A DNA stretch of 64,000 nucleotides from Symbiodinium kawagutii (GCA_009767595.1 VSDK01009485.1:66748-130747); one strand, 5' to 3'; positions 37,279-48,970 are shown, counted from the stretch's first letter. Notes: a model not told the origin generated them from the letters alone. Numbers and translations: made by a program.

Positions 37279-38000
37279 ATCCCCAGACGTTTGTCTGTCA
37301 CCTTCGCCGGGACCTCTGCATCCAGATGGTCCGACAATGACCTGCAGTCCGTGAGAGCAAGGTGTGGAATCTTCTCTCGGGACTGTTCTTCCCATCGCTT
37401 CAAGTCGACGATGTGGCCTTGAACTTCTGCAAGAAGTCCACGCAATTTATCGCCAATTTCCAGGCCACTTTGTAACGAATACGTTTCGGCCTGTAGCGTG
37501 CTACGACAAACGCGCTTTATTGTCGTACTGGAGAACGACAAGGGGAAAACGCGTAATGTCTCTGTCTGGGACTTGAGTTCGGCAGCAGATGCAATGAACG
37601 TTGCACGTCCTTGCTGGGACTTGAAACCGGGCTCGTTGCTGAACGAAGCGTCGGTGATGGTCAGGATGGCGAAATCCTGCCAATCAATCCATCCAACGGG
37701 AAACCTGAGCTTTACAAGCTCCATGTTGTCAACAGCAAAGTTCACTGCACGGTTTGCTTCTGCCAAGGTAGCGCAGGTCGCTCCTTTGATCGATGTCTGC
37801 AATTTCGACACTCGGTAGGCGATATCAGGGCGAGCCTGTCTGGCTATCCAAGCCAGGCTTCCTACCACAGACCGGAGGTTCGTCACTTCAGACGCCTCCA
37901 ACGGGTCAGTGCCAAGACGTGTTGCCTCGAATTGGATTCCGGAGATCCTTCGAGTGTTGTCAATCACGTCAATGGTAATCGCAGTCGTTCCATCAGTCAA
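37279..38000 (-). CDS. Copia RNase H domain (N-terminal part of split gene)
   Basis: The minus strand reads the copia connection 'LRSVVGSLAWIARQARPDIA' and then RNase H with its acidic residues: TITDASFS (Asp), STLQAETYS (Glu), LTDCRSLSDHL (Asp). It ends in VTDKRLGI at the junction with the nested element; the few codons and stop beyond (to 37,263) belong to that element. RNase H removes the RNA strand of the hybrid during reverse transcription. The rest of the domain is at 16,254-16,474. Confidence 0.85.
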
Positions 38001-38160
38001 CCCAATTGTTTTTCATGTTCATACAAACATGACTAGCCTCACATCTCAAAATCTTACTTACTAAGTAGTTCCAAAAAAAGGTTCCACTTATTAACTTCAA
38101 CCGGCTACTTATAGGATTTGTGACGGATTTGATGGGTTTATAACTATAGTTGGCAGACTT

Positions 38161-40480
38161 TTAGAATTGCCACAAAAGAAACAAATAGTTGATAAGCAGC
38201 CCGCACTCCCAAGCATCCAATTGCAGAAAGAAACCACGGCCTGAGTCTGACAAACCATACACTGGAACTCTGATGAGTAAGAGGGCTTCAGGATCTACCC
38301 CGGGTAGTCCACCTCTTGGAAGTCTCATCAGGAGGATGCGGTCTAGGGGCTTTGCCTGGAAGTAGGCATTGGTCACATCTGCTGAGCACAGGGTCAGTGC
38401 TCGGGAGGCGGCGAATGCCGCGAGCAGATGATGAAGCTCGCACTCTGCTGTGGGCGAGTCCGACCGTAGACCTTCGGCTCCTTTTTCAAAGTTCCCGCAG
38501 GATACGAGCCTGGACTTGTACTTCGGAGAGTACCCTGCTGTGCCCTGCTTGTGCTGATTCTTGTCCGTGTCGATCCATTGCGATGGTATCGGGACATGAC
38601 CAGCGGCCAGCAGGTCTTCCTTCTCCTTTCCTGTCACAGGAATCGCTGCTGCAAAGCGAATGAACTTCTCCCATTCAGCTTCTCTTGACTTATTCAAACC
38701 TGCTTGCACCTCTGAGCTCGCTCGATCATAGTTGATCGATTTCAGAACCTTCTTTCCCAATTCTTCCGCTGGCGGATAGTTGGGCATCGCTTGTGAAAAG
38801 AAACTCGAGAACAAACCCATAGCCTCTTCTCTGGCTTCATGGTCTGCTTCCGGAGCTCCTTCACGGGCTCTTTGGAAATGTTCTCTCAATGGCGCTGGCA
38901 AGTCATCCAAGTTGTTGTATGGATTCGGCCACGCGGGTGGCCCGGATGAACTTGCAGGGGCAGCGGATGCTGCTTCTGTCAAATCCACGGATCCACGGCG
39001 AGTGGGTGGATACGAAGATCCTCTCTCGAGGTCAGGCTGGCTTCCTTCCGTTCTTGGTCGAACGTTCCTATCAGAACTGCTTCCTGCAGCTGTTCTCCTT
39101 CTGTCAGATCGTTCTTCCACTTCAACCAAGACGTCTGAGTCTTCATCTTCATCGGGTCCAGCCTCTTCTTCAATTCCTTCAGCATTGTCCCCAAATTCAT
39201 CTGGATCAATGCTGATTTCTGCTGGATCAGGTCCAAACAGATACAAATCCTCTGCTTGTCTCCATTCCTCTCTCTCTTGTTCGGTCATGTCATCGAAAGG
39301 GCTTCGATGCATGCTTGGCTCATCTTCACCTTCCTCTCCTTCTTCCGGTACTTCGTCAAGTGGTTGACGTGCATCAAGGAAGGATTGCTGTCCGTCTCCG
39401 TTTACCACATCGAATGGCAAAACGGGTTCGCCGTTCAGCACTGAATCGGCCAAAGCTTCTGTGGGTGTTGCAATTCTCATGTTGTGCGTGGATACCAGCA
39501 CGGGTGTGTTCCCACACAACAGCCACACATTCTTCTGGCCCTCATGGCCAATCACCCGACACGTGGGTGACCATCGTGTTCCTCCTCGTTGGTTGTCTCT
39601 TCGGAAAGTGACAAGATCACCAACAGAGTATTCGCGTTCAAAGCTCGCCACGTTGTGAGTGAGAGCTTTCTGAACTCTTCTGGAACAGTCGAGATGTACG
39701 AAGGCCTTCTGTGCTTCGATGCGTGCCATGTGTTGCAATGCAAAGATGCTACTAGGGTCAAAGCGTGACTGGATGGCTCCTAACTCGGCATGCTGTTCCT
39801 CCGACATCAAGGATGGAACTCCTCTGGGTGCTTTTCCTAGAACCCATTGTGAAGGGCTAAAACCTCCAACTCTCAAGGAGTCATTCTTGACCTGGCACAC
39901 CTGAATCAACGCAGCCTCCACATCAGCTCTGCTGTGTGCATTGATCTCCGCACATACCTTGCGGAACATGGCCTTCATCAGCCCGCCATGGCGCTCGACG
40001 CGTCCAAGGCTTTCCGGCGATTCAAGTGCAACATGCTTGACTTGAACGCCAACCTCGTCGAGGTACTTCTGAAGCACCCCGCGGTTGTGCAAACCGCGGT
40101 CGCACATGACTTGGACCGGGAAACCTGCCCACGAGAACCATCTCCTCGTGAGCGCATCCAAACAAGCCTTCGAGGACGGCTGTCCGGCTCCGACCTTGAT
40201 GATTTCCGACAATTGGAATGTGGTACCAATGTCGACCATGTTCAACACTTGGTACTTTTCACCTCTGGTGTCCAGCACCTCAAGGATATCGATGCCTAAT
40301 GTGTGGTTGAAAGTGTACTCAGACGGCAGCTGAGTTTTGTGTGTAGGCTTCTTTGGGCCAGTCTTCTCGCAGATCTCGCACCTGTGAACCTTCACAGCAT
40401 CAATGAACTCCCTCCTAACCTTCGCGGCTCGAAGGAGGTTGATGAGGGTGTTCTTCGGGACGTGTCCGAAAGCTCGATGG
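38161..40480 (-). CDS. Copia integrase and truncated reverse transcriptase
   Basis: Integrase: an HHCC zinc motif (LHRAFGH, then CEIC) lies at about 40,378-40,475, just upstream of the first in-frame start-like codon. The catalytic core has Asp in LGIDIL, Asp in VMCDRG and Glu in GRVERHGG, the latter two 35 residues apart (D-D-35-E). A long acidic, Ser-rich linker follows. The reverse transcriptase begins near 38,700 and keeps 'CSADVTNAYFQAK' and VYGLSDSGRGF, but it stops at 38,161 in unrelated codons. The YxDD catalytic box is absent here and in the downstream piece, so the enzyme is dead. About 160 bp of unrelated DNA separates it from RNase H. Confidence 0.88.
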
Positions 40481-41634
40481 AGCCAGGAATGTCGATCTCG
40501 TCGACAAACATTTCCTCTCGGATCATCTCCTCCTGGTCAGGTAGGATGATGTCCTCTTGAGAAAACACTCCATCAAGGACAGGTCTGTCTTCAGATCCTT
40601 CCAAGTCTTCCTCAACAGTTGCCGGGAAGGCAACACTCAATCGATCGTCCAACTGGACGTCATGTGACCATTCTTGCAACCAGATCACAAAATCCCATGA
40701 CAAAACTTCATCCATGGTCTTATTGGTGGCCCATGATTCAAAGGCTTCTCTAAGGTCATCGCTATTGGTGGTAAAAGCTAAGCCTGATTCGGTGATGAAG
40801 GGGATTTGTGGGGTCACATGATGTTCCCATCTTTCGGTGTGAGTCACATCCAGATGCAAAAAGCGTGCTCCTGTTGCATCGCAGTACAATTCAACCTCAT
40901 ACAGCAACCTCTTGTGGTTCAATGGCGTCGCATGAGTTGGGTACTCAATCGCAATCACCACCAGTTCACAACCTTCCATCATCTCCTGAAAGTTGGTGGT
41001 GGTGGCAACGCCATCCTCCAGGTAACCCGCCTCGACACCCACGTCGTAGACGGTCATTGCTGTGTCCTGGAACAATGCCGGGTGCGAGGTGAACACAGCT
41101 ACCCTGGGAAAGGTTACTTGCGAAGCATGTGCCAGTCCCATGCTGGATCGTAGCATGGCATCATGCTGGTTCAGCCTAACGACTCCCTCAAGCACTGCAT
41201 TGCGATGCTTCCTACTCATGGTGGTGCGTTCGCTGGGTTCAACTCGAATCGCCATAAATGCACATGGGGTTACAGGCTCAGCCATGGTGGGCTTATCGGG
41301 TTCATGCTCTACGGATGGCTTCACTGGGTCGACTGCTGGAGCTGGTGAGGCGGTGTCACAGGATTCGGTTGGTGATGGGGATTCATATTCATAGGTATAT
41401 GAATACTCGCTGGGTTCCTTTTTAGGTGACTTGGTGTTCTTGGCTGGTGCTCGAGCAGTCAACTTTACTGGCTCAACCAAGTCTTTGGATCTTTTCCCCA
41501 AAACCTTACGCACATCAACCTTGATTCTTTGAGTGGGCTTCCCTTGCCAAACCTTCTGGACACCACACCGGACCCACGTCCCATAGGCAGCAGTGTATCG
41601 CTCTGCCGCTGCCCGTGGCTCACGCGGCCTGTAA
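40481..41634 (-). CDS. Copia polyprotein segment between assembly gap and integrase
   Basis: An open frame from the N gap (41,634) to about 40,485, where it must shift to reach the HHCC motif. It includes a Ser/Thr/Pro-rich stretch with EYSYTYEYESPSP and a folded-looking part ('ELVVIAIEYPTHATP', 'LYCDATGARFLHLDVTH'). A single base seems to be missing near 40,485 (frames of 'DIP' and WLHRAFGH). No known domain is recognised; it is the spacer usually found upstream of the integrase zinc finger. Confidence 0.7.
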
Positions 41635-41654
41635 NNNNNNNNNNNNNNNNNNNN
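41635..41654. other. Assembly gap (20 N) in the copia polyprotein
   Basis: 20 undetermined bases. The reading frame upstream (gag side) and the open frame downstream differ. The frame continuing at nominal length is poorly composed, while another frame is open up to the gap, so the gap length is probably wrong rather than the gene broken. Confidence 0.85.
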
Positions 41655-44600
41655 AGTCCTTCCAGTGAAACGGAATCCTGCGGTGGCACTCGGTCCTCAA
41701 GAAGTGTCCAACCGCCCGACCCTGCGCGTGCAATCGCCCAGGTCGTTTTGCACCACTGGTCGTCATCTCGTGCGATCCATGGTGGAATCGCGAGCTTGGT
41801 GCTCAAGGGGCGGCCCTTGTGTTTGAAGGTGCACCGAACCCCCTGTCGCTGCTGGGCCTCGGCTTCAATCGAGCCATCAGTCAGCCACAACGTGATGTCC
41901 CTCGGCGCATTGTCCAACACCGACTGGAGTGCTTCTTGGAGGTACTCCTGGGACAGCTCTGCTAAGTTGACCGTTGGGTTCAACTCATCTCCTTCTTGAA
42001 AAACCCTCTTCATATTCTCCTCAAGGGTTTGACGCCATTCTGGCACCGGGCCAATTCCTCGATGTGTCACCGGGCCCTTTTGGCGTCCATCTTGCTCAGA
42101 GTCCCCACTGGATCTCTGTTTCCCTTTTCCTTTGCCTTTGTCCTTGTGCTTGGTCTTGCCTTTCCCTTTTCCTCGGCTCTTCCAAATCTTCTCCTTCTCC
42201 CCCTCATTCCATCTCCTGCGCCAATCGTCTCCCCAGCCTCCACGCCATGGCTGGGAGCTCCTCCAACTCTTCCATCCGTGCCCTTCATCTGCTTCTTCAA
42301 GTTCTTCCTCAGGCACATCTTCGAACTCCTCATCTCTTGGAGGGTAGTCTGGTTCCCTCGGCCTCGATGGCTGCGGGCTCGGTGGCGGAGAAGATGAAGG
42401 CGACCTTCTCGACGGCGATCTCCTCGACGAAGCTCTCGAAGGTGGGTCCGGTGGACTCGGAGGCCGCTTCACCATGGGTGGCCTTTTCACTGGAGGTCCA
42501 CCCCTTCTCGAGCGGGATCTCCCGCGACTGTCGCGTTCGCGACTATCGCGATGTCGACGTCCCCTACGGGATCGCGACCTGCTCCTCTTTGCTGTCGCTG
42601 CTTGCTCCGTCAGCGACTTCATCATCTTGGTCAAGGCTTCAACCTGCTTCTGAAGACCTTGAATCTTCTCATCCTTTTCCTCCTCATCTCTCACATCCCT
42701 CTTCTTCTCGTCCTTCTCGCGTCCTCTATCTCGATGGCTCTTCTTCTCCTTCTCGTTCTGCTTCTCCTTCTTCCTCAATCTCGCAGTCTCCTCTTCGTGG
42801 GCGATCTCGTCCTCCAGCCTCTTCTCAGCTGCCTTGCGAAGGTCGCTTCTTACCTCCTTCAAGCGAGCCTCCGCATCTCTCTGATCCACCTTCCCGGCCG
42901 TCCCTGTCCTCGCCGGGATCGGTCCCTCATGGCCGCTGGCAATTCCGTTGGCCTGGAAATGCTCGAGGGTCCTCCTCAAGAATCCCTCAGCATCTTGGCA
43001 GTGATTACACTCACCGCCACACTCCATCTGTTTCCACTCGGGACTGCTGCCGTGGACCACCGTAGATGAGATGCCGTAGACCTTGTCCAGGAAGATGGAG
43101 AGCACTAGGCCCATGAAAACGGACCGGTGTCGTCCCGACGTGCATCGGACGATCACGAGGAGGGTTTTCTCTCCTGCCTCCGCCAGGGCATCTGACAGCT
43201 TCCGCTGCCACTCAACTGGGTCCAAGTGGGCCATCAGTCCTTTCATGATCTGACTGTGCGTTCCCACATGGCCTCGTAATGAAGCGTCCTTGTCCGGATC
43301 GCCCCAGTGGTGTAAATCGAACACCACCTTGTGCACAGCATCCTTGTCATAGTCGATGCCATGCAACGGGTCACCCCACCGGGATCCACAGGTGAGGATC
43401 ACAACTTTCGGACCCTTCTTGTCCTGGAGGGTCTTCTTGAGGTACCTTCCCGCCTCGTTCCATTGATCGAAGCGGTTTCCCAGTCCGAATGCCATGGCTT
43501 GGGTTGCACGAGGGCGCGCGGCAGTCCTAGATGAGGTGGTGGATGAGGTCCTATCTGATGAGGCTACATCTGTGTTAGCCGTGAGTGCCTGTTGGTTGCC
43601 GTCTGGAGCAATCCATTCTCGGTCACTCAACCATGGCCATGATTTGGAATTGGGATTAATGGGCCTAGGACAAAATGACCTATGACACTTGGGTACGGTG
43701 CTGCGTGTGGGTGCCTTGCGAAGACCTGCTGTCAGATTGACGACCAGCAAACCGGTCTGAGCACATCGGAACCAACGCAGCGGACGACCATCAATGGAAA
43801 TCTGGTGGGTTCGGAGGTTCTTGGTTAGTCCTAGCGATGCCTGGGCATGCAATGATAAGAGTAAGGGGGTCTCTCCCGCCAACTCATGACTATCTAAAAC
43901 ACCATCCAAACATGCCCCATCATCCTCAAAGGTGAGTGAGAATGGCATCTTACGCATCCCAAGGGTCTGATTCTTGTTGGATCCCAATCCTGCAAAACTC
44001 TTGGTACTCGACGTATCCAGGGGAAACAGGTAGCCTAACTTCTCAAACTTCTGTTGTGCATTTGTGGCCCACTTCGTGGAATGGCAGGTGCTGTTACAGC
44101 CCTCGTCTAACACAGCGTAAACATCATCATCATCGTAGATGTGTTTGACAATTCCCGGGGCTTCTACCCAATCCTCTGGTTGCCCATCTGGGTCATCCAG
44201 ATGCATGCACACGCAAACGTGGGCATAACCCTCAGGGTCCATCTGGCCCTCATCTTCCCCCACCACGGCAAAACTGTCCTCCTCAACGTCATCGACAGCT
44301 TGGTGAAGGATCTCGTGGAGACGAGAGCGGGTGATGTCCTCAGAGGCACTTGCGGATGCAACCAGGGAAGCAAATTGGGTCAACACCTTATCAATCATGT
44401 CTGGTGACATGGCAACCGTGTCGGGATCAACCAAGGACTCGATCACGGGCATCTTACTTACAGGGGCGTCTTCCACGCGCTTGGCAGTGATCACCCGTCC
44501 TTTGTGGACAGCCATTGGCTTTTCATCGATGAAAGTGCAACACTGCCTGCAGTACGTCCGATGAGCGGATCGTGATGACCCTCGATGGTCAACATCTGCA

Positions 44601-46660
44601 TGTGGGCAGTTCTCAGGTGAGAACTGTGGAGTCTCATCTCGCCTCTGCGTGGTCGAGTGCCCACAGACAAGACACGTCTGCTTGATCGTGTATGCCGTTG
44701 ATCCCCTCTTGGTAAACTCCTTGCACTGGGCACACTTGGTTGGCAATGGAGGGTTCGGCGGAACCTTGTGCGCACCCTGGCGGTGTGCTCTCTGTCCTCT
44801 TGGTTCTCCTCCAACATAGGGTTGTTCTCTGACGTACACTCCGGTATCGTCAATCTCAAAGAACGAATCAACCCATTCAAGGTACTCTACATAGTAGGGG
44901 CTTCTGGGGTTATTGTCTCTAATCCATTGAATGAATCCTCGTTGCTTGTGCAGTACATCCCAGAATGTCATCCCCTTGAACTGACCTGATGGGAAAGTGG
45001 TCTCACTACCATTGGGGCGTTCTCCTACGGCTAGCTCTTTGGGGCAAGGTCGAAGGCTATGCGAAGGTGCTGCCTTGGGTTTCGCAGCTGCTAAGCTTCT
45101 GCTGCCGGACGCAGCTTCGGGTCTGCCTCTTCCAGATCCCTTCACCGCCATGTGTCCCACGGGAGACTTCGGCGATGATGACGAGGCACCAAGATACACG
45201 CCTTCGTCTTCAGAGCTATCGCTGAACTCCATGCGTGCGAAGTGTGCGGCTCCCTTCGGAGCTCCCTTCGATGGGCTTGACCCTGGCGCACGACTTCCAG
45301 GGAACTTGCACTGGGGGTCTCCTGCCCAATGTCCAATGCCACCGCATCGAACACACTTGGATTTGGCCTTCAAGGCCTGGAGCCTCTCTCGCCGTTGCTC
45401 AAGCGTGAGCTGAGAGCGCACTAGCTTTCCCTTGCTTTTGCCCTTCTTGCCTTTACCTTTGGCTTTTCCAAATGCAGCCATGGCAGCCAACTGCAATTGG
45501 ATGGCTTCTCCGGCTTGCCGTTCATCATATGCTGTTCCATCCTGAATCAGCTCTTCAAGGGCGTTCAAGGCAATTGCTTCTACTTCGTCGATCTCTTCTG
45601 TTTCTTCCTCTTCTGGGTCTTCCCACGTGCCAGATCCCAGAAGTCCAACATACTCCTGTTCCTCTTCTTCGTATTCGGTCCACCAGGCTTCTGGTGGCTC
45701 TTCCATCCATGATTCCTCTTCTTCGGCAAAGGTCACGTGTGCTGTACGCGGAAAACCGTATCCCTTGCCTTTCGCTGACTTTCCCTTGGTGAAACCTTTC
45801 CCCTTCGGGGTAAAGTTTGGACGGGAACCGGTCCACGATCTGGATCCGTCCCTGAGGTGTATCCCAGAGTAGTTCGCAATCAACACCTTGGCGATGGATT
45901 CGAAGTCGGTTCCCTGGGCACAGGCCTTCACTACAAGGCATTCTTGCCTCGACAGGCCCGACAGCTCTAGCATCAATTCACTTCGCATTTGGTCAGATAG
46001 TTGCATTGATGCGTCGAGCTCACAAAGCACGCGCCACCATCGGCGTCTTCTCTGGACGAAAGACAACATGCTCTCAGATGCTTGTCTCGCTAACACTCCT
46101 CCTTGTTTCTGTCCTGCGCGAAACAATTCTTTCGCCTCTTCCTGGGCGCGAGGGAAGACATGTTGTCGGATCGTCGCGATCAACAAATCCAGTCCTCCAG
46201 GTCGGATCAGGGTATCCGCACCTAAGTCTCTTGCAATCAAGAAGGCGTCACCTCGCAACCCCTCGATGATCTTGTTAACGAGTGGGCTTCGGTCGATGGT
46301 GCTCTTGCGCTTTTGCTTTGGGCTTCCACTTGGGCTCATGCTAGCCTTTGGCGCAGCTTTGGGAGTTGCTGCAGGCGATTGCGTGGCACCTGGAAACGGG
46401 TATTCCTCTTCTTCAGCCGCTTCGGGTTCCTCTTGCTCCGGATACCCGTTCGGCAGTTCTTCGGCTTTTGGTTGGGGTACAAAGCCGTCTTCTTCGACGA
46501 TTGCGGTCTTCTGCTCGAAGAGCTGGATCCGCAGCTTTGTCCGGAATTCCCAGTCGTGAAAACTCGCTGCATCTCCTGCAAAGATGTAGCTCCCTGATTT
46601 CGTTTCCAACGGGGCTAACCCCGTCCGCTCGGCTCCGTACTTGAGTCCCGCCACGGACAT
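41655..46660 (-). CDS. Copia gag-protease polyprotein with RapZ-C-like and RS-rich segments
   Basis: An open frame of about 1,670 codons. The proposed start is MSVAGLKYGAE at 46,660, although the frame is open to 46,786. Order: gag-like helical region (about 46,600-45,800); CCHC-type knuckle 'CVRCGGIGHWAGDPQC' at 45,308-45,358; a second Cys/His cluster (CAQC...CLVC...CRQCC) at 44,500-44,740; aspartic-protease motif 'VLDEGCNSTCHS' near 44,100; a domain like the C-terminus of RapZ at about 43,020-43,440; a charged coiled-coil stretch at 42,600-42,900; an Arg-Ser-rich tract at about 42,330-42,600; a Lys-Gly tail. Gag packages RNA and the protease cuts the polyprotein. The RapZ-like and RS segments are extra to the normal copia plan. 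It is strikingly intact. Confidence 0.85.
43020..43440 (-). other. RapZ C-terminal-like domain within the copia polyprotein
   Basis: Seen: 'VVILTCGSRWGDPLHGIDYD', then VFDLHHWGDPDKDASLRGHVGTH and 'LLVIVRCTSGRHRSVFMGL', then a VVHGS strand. Known: bacterial RapZ C-terminal domains have an FDVR/NP...LR..TG segment followed by the signature C-T-G-G-x-H-R-S. The match in order and signature is close. In bacteria this domain binds RNA and amino-sugar phosphate. A role in RNA binding by the retroelement is inference. Confidence 0.65.
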
Positions 46661-46816
46661 TTCAACGATTCTGCAATCGCTGGCAACGATGCCAGCCGTG
46701 CAAAGGACCGTCACTGAGATCGGTCTATTTCTCGAACACTGTTCTTGGTTTCTTGCTCGCAACGCAAGATGGCACAAAGGCCTCAAGGATCTGCACGTAC
46801 CACGGAGGGTCGCTAA

Positions 46817-46830
46817 CCGCTCCGCTACCA
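46817..46830 (-). other. Copia primer-binding site
   Basis: One base inside the 5' LTR the minus strand reads TGGTAGCGGAGCGG. It starts with TGG (pairs with a tRNA CCA end) and resembles the complement of the 3' end of eukaryotic initiator tRNA-Met (TGGTAGCAGAG), the usual copia primer. Confidence 0.65.
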
Positions 46831-46831
46831 G

Positions 46832-46981
46832 TATGAAAACTGACCGGTATCGTGACAGTCCGAAGTCAAATCACCATCCTTTTGCGCGCCGCTATGACTC
46901 AAGGGCCCTGTTGAGCCCCATGTTGCAGCGGGGGTGAGAAGTGACACATGACAACCTGGCGCATGACTCAGTTCCTTTCAC
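46832..46981 (-). repeat. 5' LTR of the copia element
   Basis: 150 bp, identical by eye to 16,054-16,203, and followed outward by the ACGAG duplication (46,982-46,986). Identity of the LTRs points to a recent insertion. It is unusually short for an LTR. Confidence 0.88.
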
Positions 46982-47479
46982 ACGAGTGATAGTGCTATCC
47001 CACGAGAACGAAAACAACATCCCAAATGACCCCAGCGAACGTCACTTGATAAACCATACAATGTGTGCTCCATTTGCCCTCGAAGACTGATCCATGACGT
47101 TGTTATCCATCGTATCAGCCAGCATTAATCAATCTTAATTAACAAAGATTAACCAGTATGTGAGCTGTATACCAAAAACCATACCATTGAACACTGAAAC
47201 AACATCAATTGAACATCCACTTGTTTGATTGGTCTTATCAAGCGCTTCACAAACCGATACTGATATTTACCAAGCAAATGGCGGTTTCTGACACATGGGA
47301 GCAACAACACCCATGTTTATCATCCTTTATGAACCAATCTTACGAATAAACCAACCATATCTTTGGGGTACCCGGTCATAGGTAGAAACCCCGCATATTG
47401 GTTTTATTGTTGGTTATCATCCCCTATCATTATCCATAGTTGACCATAGAAAAACCATAGAAAAACCAATGGTTTCCAC

Positions 47480-47640
47480 ATCTTCACCCATACCAGTGCA
47501 GACCCGGGGGGTAACGCCCGCCCGCCGGGTTCCGCCGTCCCCCCAACGCCATCCAGGCAACTCGAAAAAGGTGGCATCAGAGAGTTCCTTGAGCAAGCAG
47601 CCCTTGTAGGGGATGGTGACGTGGTGAATCACTGGACCAA
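47480..47640 (-). CDS. Exon-like island, unknown product
   Basis: The minus strand reads 'VTIPYKGCLLKELSDATFFE' followed by Gly/Arg/Trp-rich codons in a GC-rich patch. It has good protein-like composition in this frame only. Product unknown; boundaries not resolved. Confidence 0.35.
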
Positions 47641-48970
47641 AAATTGTTCAGCTTCATCAATCAATACAAGTGATTATGTTAAATGGTTGGTTCAGTAGTT
47701 AATTGTGAATTGGTTGGTTCAATTTAATTACCGTTATTGTTAATAGAAACAATAATCTGATCGTAGCAATTAAGTGAGATCTATGTAGCAATTGCCATGG
47801 TCAATCATTGCTAATTAAGAATCATAGATTTATTCATGTGATTCCAATGTCTGTAATAATTCATGTTCATCATTATCAATCAAATACGTTCAAGTGAAGC
47901 GTTGTCAATTCAGAATAGTGTTGGTAATTATTTGCCGATTAGTGTTAGTAATCATTCATGGTTGTTAATACCAGCGAGTGTTCATGAACCCAGAACCATT
48001 CATTGCTGCTGGACCAAGCATGACCATTGGAGCTGTAAACAGGGCTACCTTCCCAAGCAGCTATGATGTTGTTTGACTAGTTTAGGTGTTCTGAACCGCC
48101 TTGTCGGGTCCCTTATCATGCATGTTATATCCGGGAGAATTCACCCCAACTGCACATCCTTGCACGGGAACTGCCCAATCTGGCTAGCTCCAAACAGGCG
48201 ACCGAATCATGACTGGGGCCTTACCCAATGTTGGTACCAAGTTGGAGTGACTCAACTGGCTGGAAGGGTGGCGTTCAAGTTTCATAGATGATCCTCCTGG
48301 TAAAGGAGGTAGATCGTCATGGACGAAGAACAAATAAAAATGCAAAAATTACCAAGCATGAGCATGGCTAGAATTTGTTGGTGCCAACTGAGGTTTCTTG
48401 ATGGTAAGAAGCAGGCTCACACAAAGATCGCTGTTGCAGCAACATGTCCAAAACATGGTACTGGGTGCCTTGTTCCCAGATTCCACAGCATGAAAATACC
48501 AGGAGAAAAGGAAGTTTCCAGCAACATCAGAAAAACTATGAAATTTGGGTGCCGTTCACAACTTCAACAACCTTTCACCGCCTTTCCATCACAACTGTTG
48601 GGCACCCAACTGTTCAACCTCAGCAGTTGCAACAAACGTAACCAACAACCAACACACGCCCACCGTGTCACGGGCGACCCACAACAGCACCGTAGCACGA
48701 CCGTGGCACCTCCAGGGAATGTGTCGTGGAGGCATCCGAGGTGGCGCTGATCTGTTGCTCGAACCTGGAAGCGCGCTGTCGCGCTGTGCGGCTGGCAGTG
48801 GGGGTAGAACCGTTGGAGAGACTTCATTTATTGATGGATATTGATGGTTCATGGTTAAGTGATGGTTAATGACCTAAGTCTTGATAAATTGATGTTTGGA
48901 GGGTTGACTTGAGTCTGAATTGTGGGATTGTGAATGGTTGATAAAATTGTTAAGTGATGGTTCATGAGTA

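Larger units (their letters stand above)
16054..46981 (-). mobile_element. Ty1/copia LTR retrotransposon interrupted by a 20.8-kb insert
   Basis: A single minus-strand element bounded by two 150-bp LTRs that are identical by eye and flanked by ACGAG on both sides. From its 5' end (46,981): LTR, primer-binding site, gag, protease, extra domains, integrase (HHCC and D-D-35-E), partial reverse transcriptase, RNase H, LTR. RNase H is interrupted at 37,279/16,474 by the nested element; without it the retrotransposon is about 10.1 kb. It is defective because the reverse transcriptase lacks its catalytic half (gap at 38,000-38,226) and one frameshift lies at the HHCC motif. Protein order (integrase before reverse transcriptase) places it in Ty1/copia, not gypsy. 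Confidence 0.9.

Noticed and set aside
38316..46937. Many plus-strand ORFs across the copia polyprotein
   Set aside because: Shadows of the minus-strand gag-pol frame; no motifs.
16054..46981. Two independent copia fragments rather than one split element
   Set aside because: Identical LTRs, matching ACGAG flanks and break points at the same codon fit one interrupted element better.
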